Below are positions 8,825 through 16,565 of a stretch of DNA of 64,000 bases, in pieces. The notes beneath the pieces are model-generated. The model ran no database searches and was not told the DNA's origin. It worked only from the letters and a program-made list of their open reading frames with translations. Position 1 is the first letter of the stretch, and every line of letters begins with the position of its first letter. This stretch comes from Rhodoblastus sp963736175 (GTDB lineage Bacteria; Pseudomonadota; Alphaproteobacteria; Rhizobiales; Beijerinckiaceae), in the NCBI GenBank assembly GCA_963736175.1, contig CAVTNU010000002.1, positions 496,001 to 560,000 on the forward strand. The letters run 5' to 3'. A program made the translations under genes and the position numbers.

Positions 8825-10024
8825 CTATTTCTTCACCAGCGGGCAAGCGCTGTCGGACAAGGAGCCGAACGCCTGTTCGCCGGTCATCCGTCGGACGACC
8901 TTGTAATAATCCCATGGATATTTCGACTCTTCGGGCGTTTTCACCTGCATCACGTACATCGGGTGCTGCAACAGTCCGTCGGCGCGGATGACGCCCCCCG
9001 ATGTGAACATGTCGTCGATTTTCGCCTTGTGCAGTTGGGCCATCACGGCGTCGGGATCCGTGCTGCCGGCGGCCTTGACGGCGTTGAGGTAGACCGTCAC
9101 CGCCGAATAATAGGCCGCCTGCAATTCTGTCGGCTGCCGCTGCATTTTCTCGAAATAGCGTTTGGCGAAGGCGCGGGTCTTGTCGTTGAGATCCCAGTAC
9201 CAGGTCGTCGTCAGATAGAGGCCTTGCGCGTTTTTCAGACCCAGCGAATGAATGTCGCTGATGAAGGCGAGCAAAGCGGCCGGCGTCATGGTTTTGGCGA
9301 CGCCGAATTCCTGCGCGCCCTTCAGCGAATTGGAGAAATCGGCGCCGGCGTTGGCGAGCCCCAGCACCTTCGCGCCGGAAGCCTGCGCCTGTAGCAGGAA
9401 GGACGAGAAATCCGCGGTCGCCAGCGGCGCGCGCACAGCGCCGACGACATTGCCGCCTTCGGACTTCACGACCTTCGTGGCGGCGTCCTGCAACTGCGTT
9501 CCAAACGCATAATCGGCGGTGATGAAATACCAGGTCTTGCCGCCGAGCCCGACGATAGTGGAGGCCGTGCCGTTGGCGAGCGCTGTCGTGTCATAGCCGT
9601 AGTGCATGGTGTAGGGCGCGCAATCCTTGCCGGTCAGCGAGGCGCCCGCCGCGCCGATAGCGACGAAAGGGATTTTCTTCTCGCGCGCCACGGCGTTCAT
9701 GGCGAGGCTGACTCCGGTGTTGGAGCCGCCAAGCAGCATGGTCAGGCCGCCGACGTCGGCCCATTCGCGTAATTTCGCGGCAGCGAGATCGGGTTTGTTT
9801 TGATGGTCGCTCGACAGGAATTCGATCGGATGGCCGAGCGCGGCTCCGCCGAAATCGGCGATCGCCATCTTCGCCGCTTCGATCGCGCCGACGCCGAGAA
9901 CATCGGCGTAGACGCCTGACAAATCGTCTATATCGCCGATCACGACCCTGTCCGGAGCTGCTTGAATCGTCGTCGACGCCATTGTCGAAATGACGAGCGC
10001 CGCCAGAATATGTGAATATCGCAT
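8825..10024 (-). CDS. orphan ABC transporter substrate-binding protein, branched-chain amino acid/amide type
   Basis: A 399-residue periplasmic binding protein of the Leu/Ile/Val-binding (type I, Peripla_BP_6) family. The ATG at 10024 has GAGGAAA about eight bases upstream and gives a standard signal peptide ending near TTIQAAPD. The mature start VVIGDIDDLSGVYAD fits the family. No permease or ATPase genes are adjacent, so it must share a distant transporter or act in sensing. The ligand cannot be told from sequence. It shares the strand of the upstream transglutaminase gene but is separated by 150 bases. Confidence 0.9.
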   Translation of the reverse strand: MRYSHILAALVISTMASTTIQAAPDRVVIGDIDDLSGVYADVLGVGAIEAAKMAIADFGGAALGHPIEFLSSDHQNKPDLAAAKLREWADVGGLTMLLGGSNTGVSLAMNAVAREKKIPFVAIGAAGASLTGKDCAPYTMHYGYDTTALANGTASTIVGLGGKTWYFITADYAFGTQLQDAATKVVKSEGGNVVGAVRAPLATADFSSFLLQAQASGAKVLGLANAGADFSNSLKGAQEFGVAKTMTPAALLAFISDIHSLGLKNAQGLYLTTTWYWDLNDKTRAFAKRYFEKMQRQPTELQAAYYSAVTVYLNAVKAAGSTDPDAVMAQLHKAKIDDMFTSGGVIRADGLLQHPMYVMQVKTPEESKYPWDYYKVVRRMTGEQAFGSLSDSACPLVKK

Positions 10025-10177
10025 GACGCGTTTCCTCGGAGTCAAACCGGCCGTCTGAATGGCGGGTTTGCCCCGCTCACCGGGCCAGCTTCGTCAATTT
10101 CCGCCAAAACGAATTGCGCCGCAAGGGCAATTTGCGGCGCGAACGCGGAACGCGGATCGCGCCTTTCGGACCGACGG

Positions 10178-11017
10178 CTATTGTTGCATTTGCGACTGGG
10201 CGTCCCAGCGTTCGGGTTCGACGGTCAGGCGCAAGTCGGCCTTTTCCGCGATCCATCCGTTGACCGCGCCGCGCCGGGGAGCCGCGCCGAAATAGTCGAG
10301 CGCGCAGGCCAAGCGCAAATGCTCGCCGCTCGGGCAATAGTCGAGCGCCGGATCAAAGCCGATCCACGCGCCAAAATCGGCGACGAACGCTTCCGCCCAG
10401 GCGTGGCGCGGGCGCGCGTCTTCCCATTCGCATTCGCCGAGAAAAATACCGCTGACGAAACGGGCGGGAATGTCGAGGGTCCTTGCCGCGGCGATGAAAA
10501 CTTGCGCGATTTCGCGCGCCGATCCGCGGCCGCGCGCGAAAACCTCCGCTGGCGTCGCCGGGCGCTCGTCGCTGTCCGACGCGAAGCGGCAGGTCTGGTG
10601 AATTCGCGTCATCATTTCATGCAGGCGGCCAAGCAGGTTCGGCTCTTTCGCGGCGCATTCGGCGGCCAGCGCGCGGATCGCCTCGTCGGCGCGCTGGTCG
10701 TCGCCTTGGCGCAGATATACGTCGGGCGGCAGCCTTTCGATCTGGCCGCGTATGACGCCAGCGTCGTCGTTCAGTTCAACCTCGCCCTCGACGGAGATGG
10801 TCAGCGCGCTCAATGGGCCGTCGAGCGAAAAACTGTGAACGATATTACCGAAGGCGTCCTCGCTTTGACGCAACCGGCAGTTCTGATCGACGTCGACGCG
10901 CCAATCGATCACGTGCTGCGTCTGGAAGCTGCGCGGCTGCATCCGCAGAACTTGATTGACGGCGCGAACGGGCTCGCCGTACGCAAGGTTTGTTTCAAGA
11001 CGAACGCGTGCGCGCAT
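10178..11017 (-). CDS. transglutaminase-like protein lacking the catalytic cysteine
   Basis: A 279-residue protein of the bacterial transglutaminase-like family: an N-terminal beta-sandwich domain (residues 1-85) followed by a papain-like core. The ATG at 11017 gives the family-typical start MRARVRLET; a TTG at 11026 overlapping the alpha-E stop is possible. In active homologues a GxCQDFAH motif supplies the nucleophile. Here the matching segment is GSAREIAQ with Ala at 167, while the His (RHAWAE, H205) and Asp (GFDP, D222) are kept. It is therefore probably not a cysteine hydrolase and may only bind substrate or partner. It is last in an operon with the alpha-E and ATP-grasp genes. Confidence 0.88.
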   Translation of the reverse strand: MRARVRLETNLAYGEPVRAVNQVLRMQPRSFQTQHVIDWRVDVDQNCRLRQSEDAFGNIVHSFSLDGPLSALTISVEGEVELNDDAGVIRGQIERLPPDVYLRQGDDQRADEAIRALAAECAAKEPNLLGRLHEMMTRIHQTCRFASDSDERPATPAEVFARGRGSAREIAQVFIAAARTLDIPARFVSGIFLGECEWEDARPRHAWAEAFVADFGAWIGFDPALDYCPSGEHLRLACALDYFGAAPRRGAVNGWIAEKADLRLTVEPERWDAQSQMQQ

Positions 11018-11022
11018 GCGGT

Positions 11023-11982
11023 TCAACCCAGGAGGTATTGCTCGGCGATGTCGGCGCCAAGCTGGCTGTTGTCGCTGACGAAAGCCTCAATGAATTGGTG
11101 CAGTCCAGATTGGAAGATGTCATTGATCGACGCGTTCGCCAATCGCGCCCTGATGTTGCGGCCATGCCGTTGGGACGGTCCCTGCCGTCCATATTGTTTG
11201 GCGATGGCGTCGAGGAAATGCACGATGTTGTCATAGCAGGACAACAGCGAGCGTGGCATTTCCGGGCGCAGGATCAACAGGTCGGCGACGTGCAATGGCT
11301 TGACGCTTTCGCGATAGACCCAATGATAGGCCGTGAGCGCCGACACCGCGCGCAAAATGGCGGTCCACTGAAAATAGTCGAGCGATCCCCCAACCGCCTC
11401 CTGCGCCGGCAGCAGCACGTGATATTTCACGTCAAGCACGCGGGCAGTGTTGTCGGCGCGTTCGATATAGACGCCGAGCCGCGAGAAATAATAGGCGTCG
11501 TTGCGCAACATGGTGCGGTAGGCCGAGCCGTCGAACAGCAGCGACGTCGTCTTGACGAAATCGAGAAAGCCCGACAACTCCTCGCGATCGATGCGACCCA
11601 TGTTTTCGTGCGCCGAGGCGAATTTTTTCATTTCGAGCCAGGCGCTGTTGATGCTTTCCCACATTTCCACGGTCAACGCCGTGCGCACGGCGCGCGCGTT
11701 GGCGCGGCCGTATTCGATGCAATTGGCGATGCTGGAAGGGTTGCGCCTGTCGAAAGCCAGATAGGCGATGACGCTTTGTTCGTCGGCGGTCTTGAAATGG
11801 TCGTAGAAGGTCTCGTCGGCGCCCGACGCGATAAGCACGCTTTCCCATTCGTTCTGGGCGCTCATGTATGCTTTCGGCAACGCCGCTATGCGCCGCGACG
11901 TCTGGATGATGCGGGCGAGAAAATCAGCGCGTTCCAGATAACGCGAGACCCAGAAAAGATTGTCCGCTGTGCGCGAGAGCAT
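11023..11982 (-). CDS. alpha-E domain protein (DUF403)
   Basis: A 319-residue, almost wholly helical protein of the alpha-E family, beginning MLSRTADNLFWVSRYLERAD, the conserved family start. Alpha-E proteins are nearly always encoded beside a circularly permuted ATP-grasp enzyme and a transglutaminase-like protein, as here. They are proposed to work together in making or modifying a peptide. The biochemical role is not established. It lies 18 bases downstream of the ATP-grasp stop and its own stop is five bases from the next gene's ATG. Confidence 0.93.
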   Translation of the reverse strand: MLSRTADNLFWVSRYLERADFLARIIQTSRRIAALPKAYMSAQNEWESVLIASGADETFYDHFKTADEQSVIAYLAFDRRNPSSIANCIEYGRANARAVRTALTVEMWESINSAWLEMKKFASAHENMGRIDREELSGFLDFVKTTSLLFDGSAYRTMLRNDAYYFSRLGVYIERADNTARVLDVKYHVLLPAQEAVGGSLDYFQWTAILRAVSALTAYHWVYRESVKPLHVADLLILRPEMPRSLLSCYDNIVHFLDAIAKQYGRQGPSQRHGRNIRARLANASINDIFQSGLHQFIEAFVSDNSQLGADIAEQYLLG

Positions 11983-12000
11983 GGTTTATTCCGTATCGCT

Positions 12001-13437
12001 TTATTGAACGGGGAACGAATCTTCGACGATCCAGGTGTCCTTCGTGCCGCCGCCCTGGCTGGAATTGACCACCAGGGAACCGGCCTTGAGGGCGACGCGC
12101 GTCAGGCCGCCCGGCACGACGCGCACGCCGTCCGCTCCAGACAGTACGAAAGGACGCAGATCGACATGGCGCGGCGCCACGCCCTCTGGAAAGGACGTCG
12201 GGCAGGTCGACAGCGATAGCGTCGGCTGCGCGATGAAACCCATCGGCGCATTGATGAGCTTGTGCCGAAACGTTTCGATTTCCTTGCTGCTGGCGTGCGG
12301 GCCGACCAGCATGCCATAGCCGCCCGAGCCGTTGACTTCCTTGACCACGAGTTCGTTCAAATGATCGAGCACGTACTTGAGCGCGTCGGGTTCGCGGCAG
12401 CGCCATGTCGGCACGTTTTTCAAGATGGGCTCTTCCGACAGATAGAACCGAATGATGTCGGGCATATAGGTGTACATGGCCTTGTCGTCGGCCACGCCCG
12501 TGCCGATGGCGTTGGCGAGCGTGACGTTGCCGGCCAGATAGGCGCCCATCAGACCCGGCGCGCCGAGGACGGAGTCGGGGTTAAAGGCCAAGGGGTCGAG
12601 AAATTCGTCGTCGACGCGGCGATAGATCACGTCGAGACGCTTTTCACCTTCGGTGGTGCGCATATAGACGACGTCGTCCTTGACGAATAGGTCGCGGCCC
12701 TCGACCAGTTCGACGCCGAGCTTGTCCGCCAAAAAGGAATGTTCGTAATAGGCCGAATTGAATTGGCCTGGCGTCAGGACCGCGATATTGGGCTCCGAAC
12801 CGGCGCTGGCTGGCGCGGTCGAACGCAGCGACGCGAGCAGGGCGTCGGGATAATTGTCGACCGGCGCGACACGATGCTCGGCGAACAGATCGGGCGCCAG
12901 CCGCATCATCATTTCACGGTTTTCCAGCATGTAGGAAACGCCGGAGGGCGTGCGGGCGTTATCCTCCAGCACATAAAAATCGTGATCGTCGATGCGCACG
13001 ATGTCGATGCCGGCGATATGCGTCCAGATGTCGTGCGGCGCGCGCCGGCCCTGCATCTCGGGGCGGTAGCAGGGATTGCGGTAAACGAGGTCGGCGGGGA
13101 CGACGCCCGCGCGCAAAATCGCCTGCGCGCCGTAAATGTCCGTCAGGAACATGTTCAGCGCCTTGACGCGCTGCACCAAGCCCTGTTCGAGCCGGCTCCA
13201 TTCGCCGCGCCCGAAGATGCGGGGAATGATGTCGAAGGGAATCAGCCGCTCGCCGGCGTCTTTGTCGCCGTAAACGGCGAAGGTGATGCCGATCCGGCGA
13301 AACAGCAGCTCGGCCTGATTGCGGCGCGAATCCAACAGGCCCGGCGGCGCGTTCGCCAACCAATCGGCGAGGCGTCGGTAAAGCTCGCGCGTCACGCCGT
13401 CGAAGCCGGTCATTTCGTCAAAACAAGGCTGTGTCAT
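12001..13437 (-). CDS. circularly permuted ATP-grasp protein (DUF404/DUF407 family)
   Basis: A 478-residue predicted ATP-dependent ligase of the CP_ATPgrasp type, proposed to form peptide-like amide bonds. The ATG at 13437 is chosen because it gives the usual family start shortly before FDEMTGFDG; the frame stays open for another 17 codons upstream. Visible conserved blocks are FDIIPRIF, the VLEDNARTPSGVSYM segment with acidic metal-binding residues, VVKEVNGSGGYGM (nucleotide-binding lysine and Gly-rich loop) and NSSQGGGTKDTW near the C-terminus. It is the first gene of a three-gene operon. The Anbu-type proteasome-like peptidase often found with this set is not seen here. Confidence 0.93.
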   Translation of the reverse strand: MTQPCFDEMTGFDGVTRELYRRLADWLANAPPGLLDSRRNQAELLFRRIGITFAVYGDKDAGERLIPFDIIPRIFGRGEWSRLEQGLVQRVKALNMFLTDIYGAQAILRAGVVPADLVYRNPCYRPEMQGRRAPHDIWTHIAGIDIVRIDDHDFYVLEDNARTPSGVSYMLENREMMMRLAPDLFAEHRVAPVDNYPDALLASLRSTAPASAGSEPNIAVLTPGQFNSAYYEHSFLADKLGVELVEGRDLFVKDDVVYMRTTEGEKRLDVIYRRVDDEFLDPLAFNPDSVLGAPGLMGAYLAGNVTLANAIGTGVADDKAMYTYMPDIIRFYLSEEPILKNVPTWRCREPDALKYVLDHLNELVVKEVNGSGGYGMLVGPHASSKEIETFRHKLINAPMGFIAQPTLSLSTCPTSFPEGVAPRHVDLRPFVLSGADGVRVVPGGLTRVALKAGSLVVNSSQGGGTKDTWIVEDSFPVQ

Positions 13438-13694
13438 TTTCGATTCATCGCCCGTTTTTGCGCATTTATCTCGTCGCGCCAATTCCATCGCAACGCCAAC
13501 ATTTCGCTGTTCACGAAATTATTGCAAGCGGCGTACCATTGAAAACAGGCTCGCGCTGCGGCATATGGCGGCAGCAATTGGTCAGGCGGCCCGCAAATTG
13601 AACGAGACGCCTAAAAATGAGGCGGCGCCGTCATTTTTTGCCGTCAAATGCGACGGCGCCGGATCGGCATTGACGCGAGCAAGCGAGGCGCGGA

Positions 13695-14174
13695 GTGGTT
13701 TTTCCAGATAACGCTAAGCCGACGACGACGTTGGCGCAGATTGAGGCGTCGATTGGGCGCCCCGGAGCGCCCTCCCGGTGGATTGAGGTCGATCAAGCCC
13801 GTATCGATCGTTTTGCCGATCTGACGGAAGATTGGCAATTTATCCATGTTGATCGAAAAGCGGCGGCCGAGACCCCGTTCGGAGGAACCATAGCGCATGG
13901 ATTTCTGACTTTGTCGCTGCTGTCCGCCATGGCGATCGACGCCCTGCCGCAGATCGAAGGGCGAATCATGGGCGTCAATTACGGATTCGACAAGATCCGC
14001 TTCCTCGCGCCCGTCCCCGCCGGATCGCGCGTTCGCGGCCAGTTCAGCCCGCGGAGTGTCGCCAAACGAGGCGAAACGAGTTTCCTGATCGCCTATGACG
14101 TCAACGTCGAAATCGAGGGATCGCTCAAGCCTGCGTTCACCGCGATCTGGCTGACTCTGGCGGTTTTCGCCTGA
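13695..14174 (+). CDS. MaoC-like dehydratase
   Basis: A 159-residue single-domain hot-dog fold protein of the MaoC/NodN hydratase group, which hydrates (R)-specific enoyl-CoA or similar thioesters. It starts at GTG 13695 with GAGG six bases upstream. The catalytic Asp/His motif is seen around residues 45-70: DWQFIHVD followed by GTIAHGFLTLSL. It lies 25 bases before an SDR gene, so the pair probably carries out consecutive hydration and dehydrogenation steps on an acyl thioester. The exact substrate is unknown. Upstream, at 13624-13660, a 9-bp inverted repeat (GGCGCCGTC/GACGGCGCC) with a 19-base loop may be a leader structure. Confidence 0.88.
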   Translation: MVFPDNAKPTTTLAQIEASIGRPGAPSRWIEVDQARIDRFADLTEDWQFIHVDRKAAAETPFGGTIAHGFLTLSLLSAMAIDALPQIEGRIMGVNYGFDKIRFLAPVPAGSRVRGQFSPRSVAKRGETSFLIAYDVNVEIEGSLKPAFTAIWLTLAVFA

Positions 14175-14199
14175 ACGGACTTGGAAAGGATAGCGAAGA

Positions 14200-15117
14200 A
14201 TGAGCATCGGATTTGAAGGGCGCGTCGCCATCGTCACCGGGGCCGGCAATGGTCTGGGACGCGCGCATGCTTTGGGGCTGGCGGCGCGCGGCGCCAAGGT
14301 CGTTGTCAATGATTTGGGCGGCACCCGCGACGGTACGGGGCAATCCTCTCAAGCGGCGCGCGACGTCGCCGCCGAAATCGTCGCGGCGGGCGGGCAGGCG
14401 CTCGCCAACGGCGCCAATGTCGCCGATCCGCAAGCGGTTCGCGCGATGGTCGAAGACGCGATGACGGCTTGGGGGCGCGTCGACATACTCGTGAACAACG
14501 CCGGCATTTTGCGCGACAAGACCTTCTCCAAGATGGAGCTGGAGGACTTTCGCGCCGTTATCGAGGTGCATTTGATGGGTTCCGTCATCTGCGCCAAGGC
14601 GGTCTGGGACATCATGAAAGCGCAAAACTACGGCCGTATCGTTTTCACATCCTCGTCTTCCGGCCTGTATGGCAATTTCGGTCAAGCCAATTACGCCGCG
14701 GCGAAAATGGCGATGATCGGTCTGATGAACGTGCTTCACCTCGAGGGCGAGCGTCACAATATCAAGGTGAACGCTCTCGCCCCCACGGCGGCAACGCGCA
14801 TGACGGAAGAGCTTCTGCCACAAGCCGCGCTCGAGCTGTTGACGCCGGATTCGATCACGCCCGGTCTGCTTTGTCTCGTCGGCGAGGACGCGCCCTCGCG
14901 CGCCATCATGGCCGCCGGCGCCGGCGTTTTCGCCCGCGCCGCGATCACCGAAAGCCAGGGCGTCTATTTCCCCGAGTTGGAGCGCAGCCCGGAAAATATC
15001 GCTGCGCAATTCGCCGCGATGGCGACGCTCGAAGACCAGAAACCATTGCCGGGGGCGTTCGCGCAGACGCAAAAATTTGTGGTGGCGGCGGCCAAGGCCA
15101 AAGGGGTTAAACTTTGA
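14200..15117 (+). CDS. SDR-family oxidoreductase, hydroxyacyl-CoA dehydrogenase-like
   Basis: A 305-residue short-chain dehydrogenase. Cofactor motif GAGNGLGR (residues 15-22), the NNAG block, and the catalytic Ser-Tyr-Lys set (SSSSG and YAAAK) are all present. At 305 residues it is longer than classic 250-residue SDRs and resembles the dehydrogenase part of peroxisomal multifunctional enzyme type 2 (HSD17B4), where it also pairs with a MaoC hydratase. With the upstream MaoC gene it probably handles (R)-3-hydroxyacyl-CoA. AGGA lies before the ATG. A 15-bp near-palindrome (15116-15130) overlaps its stop codon. Confidence 0.92.
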   Translation: MSIGFEGRVAIVTGAGNGLGRAHALGLAARGAKVVVNDLGGTRDGTGQSSQAARDVAAEIVAAGGQALANGANVADPQAVRAMVEDAMTAWGRVDILVNNAGILRDKTFSKMELEDFRAVIEVHLMGSVICAKAVWDIMKAQNYGRIVFTSSSSGLYGNFGQANYAAAKMAMIGLMNVLHLEGERHNIKVNALAPTAATRMTEELLPQAALELLTPDSITPGLLCLVGEDAPSRAIMAAGAGVFARAAITESQGVYFPELERSPENIAAQFAAMATLEDQKPLPGAFAQTQKFVVAAAKAKGVKL

Positions 15118-15431
15118 TCGAATTTCGATCTCAACACTGTGCATGAGCATAACGCCATGGCCGCGGCGAACAACGCGCGCCATGGTCGATTTCGCGGCCC
15201 GGCGCTGAAGAGTTAGTTATTCCGACGTGATTTCCTAAGCGCTTTGGGTCGCGCTCGCTCCGGCGCTTGACGCGCGAGGGCGTATTTCGGGCAGGGTCGC
15301 CGCGCTTTTCCCGATATTGCTCTGGAGCGGATCGGCGATTCCGTGTAATCGCTTGAGGCCTCGCGGTCAGGCGGCGATAAGCGCCGGGCGGCCCGAGCTT
15401 CTCCTTTTTGAATTCAATACGGTTGTTGGCG
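15118..15431. other. 314-base intergenic region before the RND operon
   Basis: No gene is supported. It begins with a short palindrome (GATCGAA-T-TTCGATC, 15116-15130) at the SDR stop, then becomes GC-rich. The promoter of the efflux operon should lie here, but I see no clear -35/-10 pair or repressor operator and no adjacent repressor gene. Confidence 0.5.
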
Positions 15432-16553
15432 ATGAATCGTAAACTGGTGTTTTCCCTGACATTGTCGGCGTTGACGGTGTTGGCCGGCGGCCTTGCGCTT
15501 TTTCAGTTTATCGTCAAGCCGGCGATGATCGCCGGCTTCATCGCCAAGGCGCCGCCTCCCGCTTTCACCGTCGCGGTCGAGGAGGCGCGGGCGGAGAGCT
15601 GGACGCCGCACATTTCCGTGATCGGCACGTTCAAGGCGGTGCAGGGCATTGACATGGCGCCGCAGGCCGGCGGAATCATCCGCGCCATCCGTTTCGATAA
15701 TGGCCAGGATGTGGCCGCAGGCGCTTTGCTGGTCGAAATCGACGACGCCACCGAACAGGCCGATTTGAAATCCAATGTCGCGATATTGAAAAACGCCGAT
15801 CTGTCGCTCGATCGCCAGCGCCAGCTCGTGGCCAAGGGCAATACGGCGCAGGCCAATGTCGATTCGGCGCAGGCCAGCCGCGATCAGGCTGCCGCCGCGC
15901 TCGAACGTACACGCGCCCTGATCGCGCAGAAGGCGGTGAGCGCTCCCTTCGCCGGGCGTCTCGGGATCCGCAAGGTCGATCTCGGCCAATATGTCGCGCC
16001 CGGAACGAGCCTCGTCACCTTGCAGCAGCTCGATCCCATCTATCTGGACTTTCAGGTTCCCGAGCAGAACTACGCTCAGCTGCGCGTCGATCAGAGCGTC
16101 GAAGCCAGCGTCGACGCGCTGCCGGGGGCGACGTTCAACGGAAAGATCGCAACGATAGACGCGCGCGTCAGCCAGGACACCCGCAATATTCTCGTGCGCG
16201 CGATCCTGCCCAATCCGGACAAGAAACTATTGCCCGGCATGTTCGCCAACCTTTCGATCGCGGCGGGACAAGCGCAGCAAGTCGTTACCTTGCGGCGCAC
16301 TGGGGTGGCCTATTCTTTGTTTGGCGACGCCGTTTACGTCGTCAAACTGAACGAAAATCGCGATGGCGGCGTCGTCGAACGGCGTTTCGTGCGCGTTGGC
16401 GAGACGCGCGACGAGCGCGTCGCCATAAGCGAAGGCGTGAAGGCGGGTGAGACCGTGGTTGTCGAAGGACAATTGAAGCTCCAGCCCGGCGCGAACGTGC
16501 GCGTCGAGGCGGGCTCCAGCATGAAACCTCAGGCCAAACGGCCGCTCGAATAA
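15432..16553 (+). CDS. RND efflux periplasmic adaptor (membrane fusion protein)
   Basis: A 373-residue HlyD/AcrA-type adaptor linking an inner-membrane RND pump to an outer-membrane channel. The ATG at 15432 gives an N-terminal membrane anchor (residues about 6-28); a TTG at 15408 is less likely. The biotinyl-lipoyl-like halves (VRFDNGQDV-like block and the AVSAPFAGRLG segment) flank an alpha-hairpin of about 60 residues, followed by a beta-barrel domain. It lies 12 bases before the pump gene and is co-transcribed with it. No TolC-like gene is in the cluster, so a channel encoded elsewhere must be used. Substrate unknown. Confidence 0.93.
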   Translation: MNRKLVFSLTLSALTVLAGGLALFQFIVKPAMIAGFIAKAPPPAFTVAVEEARAESWTPHISVIGTFKAVQGIDMAPQAGGIIRAIRFDNGQDVAAGALLVEIDDATEQADLKSNVAILKNADLSLDRQRQLVAKGNTAQANVDSAQASRDQAAAALERTRALIAQKAVSAPFAGRLGIRKVDLGQYVAPGTSLVTLQQLDPIYLDFQVPEQNYAQLRVDQSVEASVDALPGATFNGKIATIDARVSQDTRNILVRAILPNPDKKLLPGMFANLSIAAGQAQQVVTLRRTGVAYSLFGDAVYVVKLNENRDGGVVERRFVRVGETRDERVAISEGVKAGETVVVEGQLKLQPGANVRVEAGSSMKPQAKRPLE

Positions 16554-16565
16554 GGGCTCGCCGAC

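Noticed and set aside
15116..15130. 15-bp palindrome at the SDR stop codon as a terminator
   Set aside because: The single-base centre cannot form a hairpin loop without unpairing much of the stem, and there is no T-run; no regulator is linked to it.
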